A DNA stretch of 64,000 bases from Raffaelea ambrosiae (lineage: Eukaryota; Ascomycota; Sordariomycetes; Ophiostomatales; Ophiostomataceae), in the NCBI GenBank assembly GCA_002778195.1, contig PCDI01000006.1, forward strand, positions 811,950-875,949. The letters are read 5' to 3'. Positions 10,555-22,870 of the stretch are shown piece after piece. Each line of letters starts with the position of its first letter. The first letter of the stretch is position 1. Made by a program: the position numbers and the translations under genes. The notes below the pieces were generated by a model. It had not been told where the DNA came from, searched no databases, and saw only the letters and a program-made list of their open reading frames with translations.

Positions 10555-12069
10555 ATGTCTTCTTTTGCCAGAGCTCTGTGCCCGGTGCTGCGGAAAGGCC
10601 AGACGGCTGCCTTTTCCAGAGTTGCTTCTGTTCCACGGAGAACCCAGCCGGCACGGATAGTTGCCCTTGCTCAATGGTAGGACACCCTGTTGTCTAGATC
10701 CTCGGCTTCGAGGAGATCAAAACCACAATGGCTGACACACCTCGGGTTGTCCCCCTCCCTCAGTGCCCGCCCATTTTCCAGCACCGTTGCCCGCCGCGAT
10801 GACACGGAGATCCTACCGACCCCGATTACCACCTTTAGCGAGATCGAGACTGCCATGCGGGAAACTGTTTCCAAGTTTGCCAACGATGTGATCCTGCCCA
10901 AGGTCCGGGATATGGACGAGGCCGAGGCTATGGAGCCGGAAATTGTGGAGCGTTTGTTTGAGCAGGGTCTCATGGCCGTGGAGATTCCTGAAGAGTACGG
11001 CGGCTCAGGCATGAACTTTACGGCTGCCATTGTAGCCATTGAGGAGCTGGCCCGCGTCGACCCCAGTGTCAGCGTGCTGTGCGATGTCCACAACACCCTG
11101 GTGAACACCATCTTTATCAAGAACGCCAGCCCGGCGCTCAAGAAGCGGATTTTGCCAAAACTGGCCACCGAATCGGTGGGCTCGTTCTGCTTGTCGGAGC
11201 CAGTGTCGGGCTCGGATGCATTTGCCCTGGCTACGCGGGCCACAGAGACGGCCGATGGCTACAAGATCAACGGCTCCAAGATGTGGATCACCAACAGCAT
11301 GGAGGCGAACGTGTTTGTGGTGTTTGCTAACCTGGACCCATCTAAGGGCTACAAGGGCATCACGGCATTCTTGGTAGAGAAGGGCACCAAGGGCTTCTCG
11401 ATTGCGAAGAAGGAAAAGAAATTGGGTATCCGCGCCAGCAGCACGTGCGTGCTCAATTTTGACGATGTCGAAATCCCCAAGGAGAACCTGCTGGGCGAGA
11501 AGGGCCACGGCTACAAGTACGCCATCAGCCTATTGAACGAGGGCCGTATCGGTATTGCGGCACAGATGACCGGTCTGGCCCTGGGCGCGTTTGAGAACGC
11601 GGCCCGATATGTGTGGAACGACCGCAAGCAGTTTGGCCAGCTGATTGGCGAGTTCCAGGGTATGCAGCACCAGCTTGCACAGTCATACGTCGAGATCTCG
11701 GCAGCACGGGCACTGGTGTACAATGCGGCGCGCAAGAAGGAGGCGGGCGAGAACTTTGTCCAGGACGCGGCCATGGCGAAGCTGTATGCGTCGCAGGTGG
11801 CTGGCCGGGTGAGCAGCCTGGCGGTCGAGTGGATGGGCGGCATGGGCTTCGTGCGCGAGGGCCTGGCCGAGAAGTTCTTCCGTGACAGCAAGATTGGCGC
11901 CATCTACGAGGGCACCAGCAACATACAGTACGTGATCAAGACACTGGCCATTCCTTCTGCAAGAATTTGCGTTCCTTCATTATCTCTTATACCAGAAAAA
12001 AAAATCAACTAACACTATCGCAGGCTCAATACCATTGCCAAGATGCTCCAGAAGGAGTACACTTCGTAA
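10555..12069 (+). CDS. Mitochondrial short/branched-chain acyl-CoA dehydrogenase
   Basis: Three exons: 10555-10676, 10764-11927, 12024-12069; 443 aa. Introns: GTAGGA..CAG (87 nt, CTGAC branch) and GTACGT..CAG (96 nt, ACTAAC branch). It is an FAD enzyme that introduces the alpha,beta double bond in short or branched acyl-CoAs (isoleucine/valine breakdown, beta-oxidation) in the mitochondrial matrix and passes electrons to ETF. The first 55 residues are a basic, Ser/Arg-rich targeting peptide interrupted by intron 1. The body has MAVEIPEEYGGSG, CLSEPVSGSDAFA, MWITNSMEANVF, LNEGRIGIAAQMTGLA and IYEGTSNIQLNTIAK. The Glu of IYEGTS (about E423) is at the usual catalytic-base position, and the C-terminus matches the SBCAD branch best. 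An in-frame ATG at 10513 would add 14 residues. Substrate preference is inferred. Confidence 0.92.
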
Positions 12070-15042
12070 TTGACTCACGATGACTTCGGGGAGAGTATCT
12101 AGATTGCATAGCTATTGGTATCGTATATGTGTATAGGTTGAGATGTATTGTGCTGAATTGGAGCTCGGGTGGCGGTTCAAAGTTTATAATGGACATAAAA
12201 AAGAAGAAAAAGAAAATCACACTTAAATGCATAACATTCGTTCCATGTAAGTCAGCTGTGTGTCGATCTCTGTATTTCTCGGGCGATGATGTGAGAAGAA
12301 AAACTCTGCGCATAGTCTGCCCCTAACAGCCGGACCGGGTTTCTCGTCACCATAAGCCTAAGCAAACACCGGGGTCTGGCCGCAATAGGTGCATTGTTTC
12401 GGGGCTCTTCGCATCAATCCTCCCTGAGTTGACACTGCCTGTGCCGACACTTCCGAGAAGTTTGGCTTGCGGAAAGCCATAGCGAGTATCAGCGTGACCG
12501 GCCATTCCAGGTGCGTTTGATTTAACTGAGTTGGATCCTGAGCAACATGAAGATGGTATTCTATGATTAGTTACTTGACCCGGGGCTGTGCAGTTGGGTG
12601 GCCCTACAAACCCTACCCAGAGCACTCGTAAAACCCATCAGGTCTATTTCTTATTGACAAAAAAAAAAAGCGAAACGCAGAGCTGGCATACTCTAGTTGA
12701 TACAGTTTCAAGAAGATCGTACTAGGCTTCCCACTTTTCCTACAATAAAAAAAAACACAACAACACGGGCATGGCCGGCGAATAGAATGCCGGCGTTCGT
12801 TCATAGCCCTCGACCCCTACGTCATAGCAGGAAAAACGTTCTGCAATGTCACTACGAGACCGGTACTGTCAAATTTCCATTTTTCGAGGCACCAAAGCGT
12901 GGCCTCAAACTCGCTCCGCACACAGCCCATTTTCCAGTGGATATTTTACATAGTATACCGAGGATCGACGGGCGAACCCCCCATCTTAGGCAGGTTGAAC
13001 CTATTCCGCCACACGGAAAAGTCACTGGCAGAACAAGATAGGGGGCTACGGTCTCCCTATGTTTGACTAAGATCCCAGAAATTAGGGTGCCGAGTAACGG
13101 TGCCGACTGTAGCGGTCTGGGAATGATGCCAACTGGATTGCATCTGCACTCATGTCATACTATGTAAGACCGCATTCGTGCACCTGTCACGTGCCCTTCA
13201 CAGCTCGTGGGGCCCACCGTTTGCGACTCTTCTTTCCATTCTTTTGCTCCGAGCAGTGGAGAGCCACTGTCCTTGGACGTGGCAGGTAGTGCAGGCGAGC
13301 TGCTCTTTCCTGGTGTCACGGTTTGCCAGCTGCGCTTGTTGGCCTGATCTTTCCTGTTTTTGTTGTTGTTGGGGATCTCCCCACTTGCCAGTTTCGGCAG
13401 GATTGAGGGAAAGTCCTACGGAGTAGGACACTTGGGAGTCAGCCTACGGGGAAGGCGCACCCGGGACGCCGCGTAGAAGGCGCAAAGTGCGCAGTAATCA
13501 CTGGGCCTGCGGGTGCACGCAACACGCCATGAAACAGGAAGGAACGAACAGCATCACAGACGCGCAATTGGACAGGCACTGAGATACCGTAAACAAGCAG
13601 CAAACAAACAAACAAACAAGTATTAAGATAGATCCCCGTAGCAGTGTTTCAGCATTTCAGCGTCGTGCTGGCCCTGCTGCCCCCCTGTTGCTGCCCTGGC
13701 ATGGTCCTGGATCGCATAGCATATCGCCCCCGACAAAACTGCCCGCCACCGTTGCAGATTGCCCCCTCCCTTTGTGCGCCCCTCGCCTGTCTTCCGAGCC
13801 AGTGCAGGCAGGTGCAGGCAGGTGCAGCCCAGGCAGAGAGCAGGCAGCATCAGGCACTGCAGTGCACTACTTCCGAACACACGGACCACCACCTCCACAC
13901 TGCTACGGGCAAGCCCCTCCTCCTCTTTCGCAGTCTCCCCTCTTTCGCTTTTTATTCTGTGTTTTTGTTATTTTTTTTTCTCGATTCCTCTCATCTCTCC
14001 CAACGGCCATCGCCAACATCTCGAAACACGCCCTTCGGCACCACCACCACCACTACCCTCCCCCCCCACCAGCGCGGTCGCACCCACTCGCACCGCCCAC
14101 AGCACGCATCGCGGTCATCGGCAACCTGTGTGCACGTTCGCCTCCCTAGTTCCCTGGTCTGCGGCCGCACCTGCGGAGCTTTATCTCGCTCTCTGCGCCG
14201 AAAGCTTGCACCTGCTTTGCCAGACTGGTGTTACAGGCTGCCTCGGAACCGTTGTCCTACGACCACGCGACACGCTTACAGTTCTACGAGCCATCCGAGC
14301 CCTCCCTACAATTTTATCGTTTGTCGCCGGGTCCCTCTCGCCAGCTGTCTCGACGGCCGCATTCGTTCAGCACAGCAGCACTCCTGGCACAGTTCTTCGA
14401 CTCATCCTTATCTATTTGTTGCGTGAAGGGCAAAACTTGCCCCTATTCGCCTTCGCTACCTGGCAACCACTGTTTCCTCCTTAAAACCCGCACCCTCCTG
14501 TGCGTTGCCTCTCCCCGACAGCTCTGCGCATGGTCTATGTGTCTCCCATGTCTCTGCAGCAGCACGGCACTTCTGCTTTTTGAGGCCAACCCGACCGACA
14601 TCTTACTACACACGCATATCACGAGCCTCTTCCCTGTGCAGCTAGCTGCAGCATTCGCATAACCATCTAGGACATAGCACGTCTTTTCCTTTAGCAGCAC
14701 ATCGAGCTTCTTCGTCGGCTCGTCTTCCTGCACTGCAGATCAACAACTCTGCCCGCCCTTGCATCCTCCAACCTCGACTAGTCGCTGTTGTCTTACCGGG
14801 TTTCGAGGCTCGCCAGCATACCATATCGCATATCGTTGCTCACCCGGCTCATCTCTATACGACCCAACTGGTGTCTTGTGTGCCGCATATTTTTTTTTCG
14901 GGCATACTTATAGCTAGGGCTGGTTGGCGGATGACCAGCCCAACACCGTATATCCTTTCCTCCGACCCCTCTGTCGTTAATCAGCTAGAAGAATTTCAGT
15001 CTTTGCCGTGCGCCCTATTGCGCGGCCCCCAAATCAGCAACG
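12070..15042. other. Long upstream region and pyrimidine-rich leader of PKC1
   Basis: Nearly 3 kb without a convincing gene. From about 13.87 to 15.04 kb the + strand is strongly C/T-rich, as seen in long leaders of fungal signalling genes, and probably includes the PKC1 5' UTR. Open frames of 140-260 codons in this stretch are low-complexity Ser/Pro/Thr-rich read-throughs of that composition, and several lack an ATG. Small features: a CACGTG at about 13187, a (CAAA)n microsatellite at 13601-13619 and a 10-bp GCAGGCAGGT tandem at about 13804-13826. No tRNA seen. Confidence 0.5.
13601..13619. repeat. (CAAA)n microsatellite
   Basis: Nearly five uninterrupted copies of CAAA in the PKC1 upstream region. 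Confidence 0.7.
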
Positions 15043-18000
15043 ATGAATGAAGACGATCGGATTGTCGATATCTGCAAGAAGATCGAGCGGGAGAAAGCGC
15101 TCATCCAGGCCGCCAACATGATGAAACTGCAGACAAACAACGATGCTGTGCGCTCCAAGATTGACTCGCAGGTGCGCGACGGCCGGCGAAACTTGCAATT
15201 CTTCGAGGAGAGGTTGCGCGAGATCCAGATGCGACGCCTCGGTCATGGCGTCGACAACATGAGCTTGGGACCGGGCGGGCATTCTTCTGTCAGCTCGCAC
15301 GGTGGTTCTATGCGGCCACGCAGTGCTGACCTGCGGTCCGAGGCTGACGCTCCGCCCACCCCACCGCCGAAGGACTCGTCTAACTGGGACACCTCGACGC
15401 TAAACTCTCAGAGCAGCCGTCATACTGATCTGCAGTCACCTTCGACCTTCTCTCCAACGCCACCCAGTCCGTCCGTGTCGAAGTCGTCTCGGCCAAATTT
15501 CACTAAGCTTGGTAAGATTGTTGGATCATATCACACGCCGTCTTGTTGGATATGCAGTCATCATTTTTTTTTTTCACTTTTCACTTGCTCTTGGCAGCTT
15601 TGCTGACTTTGCATTTCTCCGCCCTTTCTAGATTTGATCAAGTATGATACGCCTTATCTGGGACCCCGAATCCAGCATATGCTGTCCCAGATTCAGTTTA
15701 AACTGAATGTAGAAGAGCAGTATCTTAAGGGCATTGAGAAAATGGTGCAGCTATACCTCATGGAAGGCGATAAGAAGAGCCAGTCGGACGCTGCATCTAA
15801 GAAGGTCGAAAGCAAGCAGAAAATTGTTCTGCTGAAACAAGCCTTGCGAAGATACGAAGAGCTGCACATTGATATGGATTCGACAGATTCTCCGGATGGT
15901 GCGTTTCCTTGACTGATCTACCATTTGTTTGTCTTCATAACTAACTGCAGAAACAGACGATAGCATCAGCATCCCTAATTTGCGAAAGCCACTGTCTGGT
16001 CAGCTTTCAATTCGCGTGTTGGCGGTCAAGGACGTGGACCACGCCCCCACTAGTAGATTCAGCCGCGGACCGGACACGTTCATCGCTGTCAAGGTGGAAG
16101 ATAACGTCGCTGCCCGAACAAGACTCTCCAGAACCGACAGATGGGAAAACGAGTTCCACAATATCGAGGTCGACAAGGCCAACGAGATTGAGCTGACAGT
16201 CTACGACAAGCCCGGAGAGCACGCCATCCCCATTGGGCTGCTATGGGTTCGCATCTCGGACATTGCGGAGGAGATCCGGAGAAAGAGGATTGAGGCCGAG
16301 ATCAACAACTCCGGTTGGGTTTCGGCGGACAAGATGTCCAGCGGAAGCAGCCGTGTGCCTCCACCCCAGTTTCCTATGGATGGTGGACAGACGCAGTTTC
16401 AACCCCCGCCGAACGCACCTGGTGCTACACCACAGCAGGCGGCCCAGATGGGCGGGGCTTACGGTGCAGGTCCCATGCAGCCACCGCAACTGTCTCCCGA
16501 TCCTATTACGGGCTGGTTCAACCTGGAGCCGACTGGTCAGATTCAGCTAAGCTTTAATTTCATACGCCAGAACAAGGATCGACGTCCCATCGACTTGGGT
16601 CTGGGCCGCAAAGGTGCCATTCGCCAGCGCAAGGAGGAGGTGCACGAGATGTACGGCCACAAGTTTGTTCAAAGGCAGTTCTACAACATTATGCGCTGCG
16701 CTCTGTGCGGCGATTTCCTCAAAGGTGGCGCTGGCATGCAGTGCGAGGACTGCAAGTATACTTGCCATGTCAAGTGCTACTCCAGCGTGGTTACCAAGTG
16801 CATCAGCAAGTCGAATGCCGAGACAGATCCGGACGAAGAGAAGATCAACCACCGCATTCCGCATCGTTTCCAGGCATTTGGAAATTACACTGCCAACTGG
16901 TGCTGCCACTGTGGCTATCTGCTTCCGTTTGGAAAGAAGAGCTGTCGACGGTGTTCCGAATGCGGCCTCACTGCGCATGCCGGCTGTGCGCATCTGGTGC
17001 CCGACTTTTGTGGTATGTCCATGGCCGTGGCGAACAAGATCTTGGAAGGAATTCGCTCGCAAAAAAAACAGCGCCAGCAAGTCACGTCCCTCAGTGACCG
17101 TACCCTTCGACCTGGCAAGACTAGCCCGCCGGGGCAGCAAGGCGCCTATGGACCACCGAGTCTGAACTCGCCCCCGTACGGGTCTGGGGCGGCTTCTCAG
17201 GAGGCCACTGATGCCGCCAAGGCGATGTATGCGAACCAGAGTCCCTCAGCGCAACGCCCACATCTTGTCGATCGCACGTCTGGGTTGTCAACATCATCGA
17301 CTGCTGCGACTGCTGCGACGTTAGCCATGGCAGGAGCCATGGCGTCTCCGGGCGCTAAGCAGGGAGGTGGTACTGGGGGAGGCGACTCTTGGCGATATGA
17401 TTCCAACAGCTACGGCGATGCCTACGGATCTCATTCGGCGAATGCCCCTCACCAACCACTGCAGCAGAACCCTGTTCCGCCACAGCCATACAGTAGCCAG
17501 CAACAGCAGCAACGGCCGTACAATCCCGCGGACTACGCCAATATCGGGCAGTACCCTACCCCCCAAGCACAGGTCTCGCAAATGCCAATGCAGAACGTTG
17601 CGATTGCAGTTCAGCAACCCTCTCCCCAGCAACAGGCACCGCCGCAGAACCTGTATCAGCAGCATCAGCAGCAGCAGACCCAACCGCCCCCGTCTCAACC
17701 TGCGGTGAATGTCAAGTCTCAGATCATGGAGCCGGTCCCCTCGACGGTGTCCTCTCCAGGTGGTGCATCAGCTGCGCCTGTCAAGAAACCTTTGCCTTCG
17801 GCAACCGACCCTGGCACGGGCCAGCGCATTGGCCTGGACCATTTTAACTTCCTGGCAGTTCTTGGCAAGGGTAACTTCGGCAAGGTCATGTTGGCCGAAA
17901 CCAAGCGCACGAAGAAGCTGTATGCGATCAAGGTTCTCAAGAAGGAATTTATTATTGAGAACGACGAAGTGGAGAGCATGCGGTCCGAGAAACGAGTGCT

Positions 18001-18959
18001 CCTCATCGCCAACCGCGAACGTCATCCTTTTCTCACCAACCTGCACGCCTGCTTCCAGACGGAAACACGCGTGTATTTTGTCATGGAGTACATTAGCGGT
18101 GGTGACTTGATGCTACACATCCAGAGAGGCCAGTTCGGCACCCGCCGTGCTCAGTTCTACGCCAGCGAGGTGTGCCTGGCGCTCAAATACTTGCACGAGA
18201 ATGGCGTCATCTACCGTGATTTGAAATTGGACAACATTCTCCTTACATTGGATGGCCACATCAAGATTGCCGACTACGGTCTCTGCAAGGAGGATATGTG
18301 GTATGGCTCGACGACAAGCACATTCTGCGGAACGCCTGAATTTATGGCGCCCGAGGTAGGTTATATCCACAAGCGATGTGCGGTGCGGTGATTGAAGGCA
18401 TGACTAACAGGCGACACTAGATTCTTTTGGACAAGAAGTACGGACGGGCTGTGGACTGGTGGGCATTTGGCGTGTTGATCTACCAAATGCTTCTGCAGCA
18501 GTCGCCCTTCCGCGGTGAGGATGAAGATGAGATCTACGATGCCATTCTCGGAGACGAGCCGCTGTATCCCATCCATATGCCCCGGGACTCGGTGTCCATT
18601 CTGCAGAAGCTTCTCACGCGGGATCCCGAGCAGCGTTTGGGCAGTGGCCCAACTGATGCACAGGAGGTTATGTCGCAGCCGTTCTTTCGCAACATCAACT
18701 GGGACGACATGTACCACAAGCGTGTTCAGCCGCCGTTCATGCCCACTATCAAGAGCGAGACGGATACGAGCAACTTTGACTCGGAGTTCACTAGCGTCAC
18801 ACCCGTTCTTACCCCCGTCCAATCTGGTAAGATAGCCACACTCTGGACCCGTGTATGCTCTTTGTGTTTCTGTTGCTGACAGTCATGTGTGTTTTAGTTC
18901 TTTCACAAGCTATGCAGGAGGAGTTCCGCGGCTTCTCATACACTGCGGATTTCGTGTAA
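15043..18959 (+). CDS. PKC1: Protein kinase C (fungal Pkc1), cell-wall-integrity kinase
   Basis: Five exons: 15043-15511, 15632-15898, 15951-18355, 18421-18826, 18898-18959; 1202 aa. All four introns are GT-AG with nearby CTGAC/ACTAAC branch points, and phases close. Pkc1 is activated by Rho1 at the plasma membrane and drives the Bck1-Mkk-Slt2 MAP kinase cascade. Domains: HR1a (about 1-70) and HR1b (about 157-240) Rho-binding coiled coils; C2 (about 260-370); C1a (about 482-529, H-x12-C-x2-C pattern) and C1b (about 550-599); a Gln/Pro-rich linker; kinase (about 874-1135) with GKGNFGKV, YRDLKLDN, IADYGLCKE (DYG rather than DFG) and TSTFCGTPEFMAPE; then an AGC tail with turn-motif TPV and hydrophobic motif FRGFSY. 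The order and length are those of filamentous-fungal Pkc1. An intron interrupts the kinase just after the APE motif. Confidence 0.97.
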
Positions 18960-19808
18960 GGGCTTGTAGGACGGAAGGGGTACAATTTGGTCATAGTTCG
19001 ATGGGATTTGACAATATTTGGATTTGATTGTCAATTTTCAATACACGTCGAGGAAAGAGAAAAGCTAAAGAGAAGGAAGAGAAAAGCAACAAGATGAGAT
19101 CAGCTGATGTCATCCAGATCGATGGCACATTGAAGTTCATGAGCGCAAAAATAAAGAAAAGACAAAAAAAAAAAACTGATTGGATATACTTGGTAGGGCG
19201 GAAGGGGCCACGGGGGATATCTGGCGGTTGTTTGAAATAGCAAATCATGATACATCGTTAGGGGAGATTGAGTCGTGCCACGGATGTTCTCTTTTCTTTT
19301 TGGCTGGTTTTTTTTTTCCGTTCTTTCTTCCGTTTCTGCTTGTGTTTTTTGAGTATTCTGCTTATTTTGGACCCCCAACCCTCCACCCTCTACTCATCGA
19401 ACCTGTTTGTTGCTTGTTTTGCTTTTTACAAGCGTCCGATATCATTTTTGCGGCGACCCTGTGGTTTCATCGTCCCATATTTTATATTTATTTTGACCCA
19501 AGGGTCTTTTTTTCGGCCTCATAGACACGCAAACGACCCAGTTCCTTTATTTTAATCATATGGATCAGTTGCAGCTTTAAATATTCTTGAGAGTTTGACC
19601 TTCTTCCTCATTGTCTATTTACACGTCTTCATTGTTTACTTGCAAATGCTTTGTTTTGTATATGCCATGCCTTACGTGGCTGTGTTCTATCCATTCCTGA
19701 TATGTGCTTTCTTCTTTAGCTGTACTGTACAAGATGTAAAAAAAAGGGGGGGGTCGTATACAAAATTACGGAGGCCACCACTTGATAGTTCTCCTCCAAC
19801 TTTGGGAT
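18960..19808. other. Convergent intergenic between PKC1 and MDM33
   Basis: About 850 bp, T-rich on the + strand from 19290 to 19740, holding two 3' UTRs. Overlapping hydrophobic open frames on the + strand come from the T-rich composition. No gene seen. Confidence 0.6.
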
Positions 19809-21656
19809 TTACCTCCCAATGGCGAGAACCAACGCAGCCACCAAAGCGGCACCGGTGGCGGCACTCTCCACGGCGATCAGCGACAGGTCGCGCTGCCGCA
19901 GGTTGACCAGCCGCTCGCTGTAGAGCTCGTCCAGCCAGGCCCTCCACCGCGCCGGGTCGGAGCCGAACGCCTTGACGTCCTGCCATGTCCATGACGACGG
20001 CGATGGCCAGCTGAGAGGAGGCGGGATCATAATCGGAGTGGGGGTAAGGACAGGTTGTTCTGGTGGTGGTGCAGGAGCCAAAGTCACAGGCAGCTCTGTC
20101 GGCGCAGCAGTAGCAGCAGCAGCAGTGGTAGTTGCCACCGCTGTGGCCTCTGGTAACAACGTGTCCGGTGTTTTTTCGGCTGCAGTTGCAGTTTTTGTCG
20201 TTGTTGCTGCTGCTGTTGCTGCTGCCGCCTCGTCTGCGGCGCGCACGGTGGCCAGCGCGGCCTTGACCTCCTCGAGCTCCTTGCGCACGTCTTCCAGCAC
20301 GGTGGACTCGGCGGCGGCGATGCCGCGCATCAGCCGGCGGCGCTTCCAGGGTTCGGCGAAGAACTGCAGCACGATAAACATGAAGACGTTGACGGCCATC
20401 AGGCCCCAGGTGCCCCAGGTGCTCTGCCGCCGGATGCGGTCGCTCCACACCTGCTCCTCGTGGTAGCGCTTGAGGATGCCGGCCGTGAGGGCGCCGCTCA
20501 GCTGGGACTCGGTGGCCTCGGCTTCCGTCAGGCGGGCGCCGGCGGCGGCGGCCGCCGCCTCGAGCTCGTGGTCCCGCCGGTACATGTCGGTGAACCGCTC
20601 CAGGTCCGACGGGGCCCAGCTGTCCTTGCGGGCGAGCAGCGTCGTGACCTCCCGCTGGGTGGCGGCGCGGCGCTCGTTGACGGCCTGGTAGTCGCGGCGG
20701 GCGGCGCGCAGATCGATCTGGGCGGCGGCCAGCTCGGTCTCGAGCTCGGCGTTGCGGGCCTTGATGTGCTCAATGGCCGAGTAGCCGGTGAGGTCGTTCA
20801 GGGTCTGCGACGCGACCAGCACGCGGCTCTGGAACTCGTCCATGAAGCGCGAGAAGCTGGCATTCAGGCGCGATCGGCGGGACTCGGCCGCGGACGGCAG
20901 CGACGGCTCGTCGGCGGCGGCCTCGGCGGCGTCCTTGTCGAGCTTCTCTTTGGTGGCGGCGGCCCGCTCGTCTTCGGCGGCCAGGTTGGCGTCGGCCGCA
21001 TCGGCAGCGGCATCCGAAGTGCTCGCTGCGCTTGTAGCAGAGCTGTTGTCCGAGGAGGAGGAGGAGGAGGAGGAGGAGGCGGTGGTGTCCTTGTCCGTTG
21101 TTGTCTGCGGCGAGCTTGCATCCGTTCGAGCAGCGGCGCCTGACTCGTGTGGTGGTTGTGGTTGTTGTTGCTGCTGTGTCCTGCTCTCGGATGGCGACGC
21201 CCGGGCTATGTGCGCCAATTGTGCCTTCTTCTTCTCGTCTTCGGCCATTTGCAGGGCAATCCGGGACGGCTTGGTGAGCTCTTCCAGGGGCGGCAGCGGC
21301 TGGGACTTGGGGACGCTGCTGGCACTGCTGCCGGAGGAATACGGTGGTTGTGAGGAGGAGGAGGACGACGACGACGACGACGAAGACGAGTACAGCCTCC
21401 GTGCGGATGCTGGACAGCCGAGACCGGCGCTTGGTAGTACGCGGGGCCGAGATGCCGCACGCGTGAGCGTCGCCTGTGTCCGTGCCGGCTGCTGCTCACC
21501 CTCGATGCGCCGACATGGTGTTGGGCGTGCTGGGCTACGCAACGCCGACCACGCTGCCGTCGAGGCGACCGCCCAACGCCGCCCACCCCCGGCCATGGCG
21601 CCCCGGGTCGAAGGCCCTAACCCTGCTGCCCGCCACGCGGCAGCCGGTGCCGGCAT
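19809..21656 (-). CDS. MDM33: Mdm33/She9, mitochondrial inner-membrane morphology protein
   Basis: Intronless, 615 aa from the ATG at 21656. Mdm33/She9 is an inner-membrane protein with long matrix coiled coils that influences inner-membrane fission and mitochondrial shape. The conserved core starts at LNASFSRFMDEFQSRV and includes NDLTGYSAIEHIKARNAELE (coiled coil), then a long heptad-rich stretch through SDLERFTDMYRRDHELE, then WSDRIRRQSTWGTWGLMAVNVFMFI (first membrane segment) and a C-terminal hydrophobic segment ESAATGAALVAALVLAIG. The N-terminus is Arg/Ala-rich with a plausible presequence, followed by long Ser tracts (GAG/GTC repeats on the + strand at 21056-21085 and 21356-21390). The frame is open 45 codons further upstream to 21791; I chose 21656 because the extension is Lys/Arg-rich and not presequence-like. 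An ATG at 21596 is another option. Unusually long compared with yeast (about 456 aa) because of low-complexity insertions. Confidence 0.87.
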   Translation of the reverse strand: MPAPAAAWRAAGLGPSTRGAMAGGGRRWAVASTAAWSALRSPARPTPCRRIEGEQQPARTQATLTRAASRPRVLPSAGLGCPASARRLYSSSSSSSSSSSSSQPPYSSGSSASSVPKSQPLPPLEELTKPSRIALQMAEDEKKKAQLAHIARASPSESRTQQQQQPQPPHESGAAARTDASSPQTTTDKDTTASSSSSSSSSDNSSATSAASTSDAAADAADANLAAEDERAAATKEKLDKDAAEAAADEPSLPSAAESRRSRLNASFSRFMDEFQSRVLVASQTLNDLTGYSAIEHIKARNAELETELAAAQIDLRAARRDYQAVNERRAATQREVTTLLARKDSWAPSDLERFTDMYRRDHELEAAAAAAGARLTEAEATESQLSGALTAGILKRYHEEQVWSDRIRRQSTWGTWGLMAVNVFMFIVLQFFAEPWKRRRLMRGIAAAESTVLEDVRKELEEVKAALATVRAADEAAAATAAATTTKTATAAEKTPDTLLPEATAVATTTAAAATAAPTELPVTLAPAPPPEQPVLTPTPIMIPPPLSWPSPSSWTWQDVKAFGSDPARWRAWLDELYSERLVNLRQRDLSLIAVESAATGAALVAALVLAIGR

Positions 21657-22870
21657 ATCGCGGTCTTTTGTCTCTTTTTTTTTTTTCCTTCCTTCTTCCA
21701 CGCGTGTCCCGTTTTCTCGGCTGGGCTGGCCCTGGGCAAGGCTTCCCTTTTTTTCTTCGGTCCCTCCCCGCTTGCTATACAGCTTGCACACACTCTCTCT
21801 CTCTCTTTCTCTCTCGGGGACAAGAGAAAAGGGACTCGTTTCGGGGCCGCTGGAAAGCAGCAGTTACTCGGCTGAGGGGGAGGCCGTCGTGTCGTATGTG
21901 CGGGAGGAGGGATATTCGCTCGGCCGGGTACTTTTTTTTCAAGTTCCAATTGGGCCAGTGGGACACTCTCGTCCACTGCCACACACGAACCACCTGGGCT
22001 GGAGGGGGTTGCACAGGCAATTAAAATAAAATAAAAAGAACAAAAAGGAGGAGGAAGGCCGCTCTTTGCTCCCAGAGTCCGGTCGTGGGGGAATGGGTGG
22101 CTGGACTGGACTGGACTGGACTGGACTGGGCTGCGCTGGCTACCTGGACAGAGAGAGCTAGCTTCCTAGGTTCCCAAACACTTGCCGGTTCTTCGGTAAT
22201 AGTAAGCTATTTTTTGTGTGGTCGCCGAAAAGTCCCCTCTGTCCCGCGCCCGCAACGAGCTGTTTTGCGATTTCTGCCGCGCGCATTTTTAAGGTGTACA
22301 CCGCCTGCCTGAAAGAGACAGCTCTCCGACTCGGGAAAAGTAAACAAACACTCCCCCGAGGGACGTCCTGCTTCTTCCAAGGCTAATGATTTCACTAGAT
22401 TGCCATTGCAATGCTGTTGTTTCATTAAATCTATAATGTACTTTCAAGGGGGGTATCTAGCTCTTTCTCCAGCGAATGCGACTTGCAATCAATGGGGCAC
22501 TGCCTCTGTTGCAGGATAGCATCTGTCGGAAGAGCGCTGTTCTCTTTCTTTTCTCTTGGGACCTCCTGGGAAGCCTCCTCGAACTTCCAAGCCAATTCTG
22601 CTGCGGCATGGGCGGATCTACCCGGTTCTGCCCAGGGTTTTTTTTTTTCCGTCTCTTGACGCCGCATCCTGATTGACGATGTCTTCTCGTGGCTGGACCA
22701 ATGCAAGTCGAGTGCTCCAACCCGAGACGAAGAAGAAAGAAAGAGACAAACAAGCGAAACCGACTCGACGAGTTTTGTCGGACAGATCGAGAGTCTTGGG
22801 AGAGACGAATATACGGGCAATACAGCAATAGTCTCCCGCAGAACAGACAATCGTCGGCGTCCACCAGCTC
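21657..22870. other. MDM33 promoter / SOF1 3' flank
   Basis: About 1.2 kb between the 5' end of MDM33 and the 3' end of SOF1, both on the - strand. A CT-rich microsatellite near 21792-21815 (GA-rich on the MDM33 sense strand) would be in the MDM33 leader. A CTGGA tandem repeat is listed separately. Open frames that continue from either gene are read-through. No additional gene seen. Confidence 0.55.
22101..22130. repeat. CTGGA pentanucleotide tandem repeat
   Basis: Five perfect CTGGA copies followed by CTGGG, about 450 bp upstream of the MDM33 start codon. Confidence 0.8.

Noticed and set aside
12070..13640. Dispersed 5S rRNA or transposon remnant
   Set aside because: I looked for the conserved 5S internal promoter sequence and for transposase motifs or terminal repeats and saw none.
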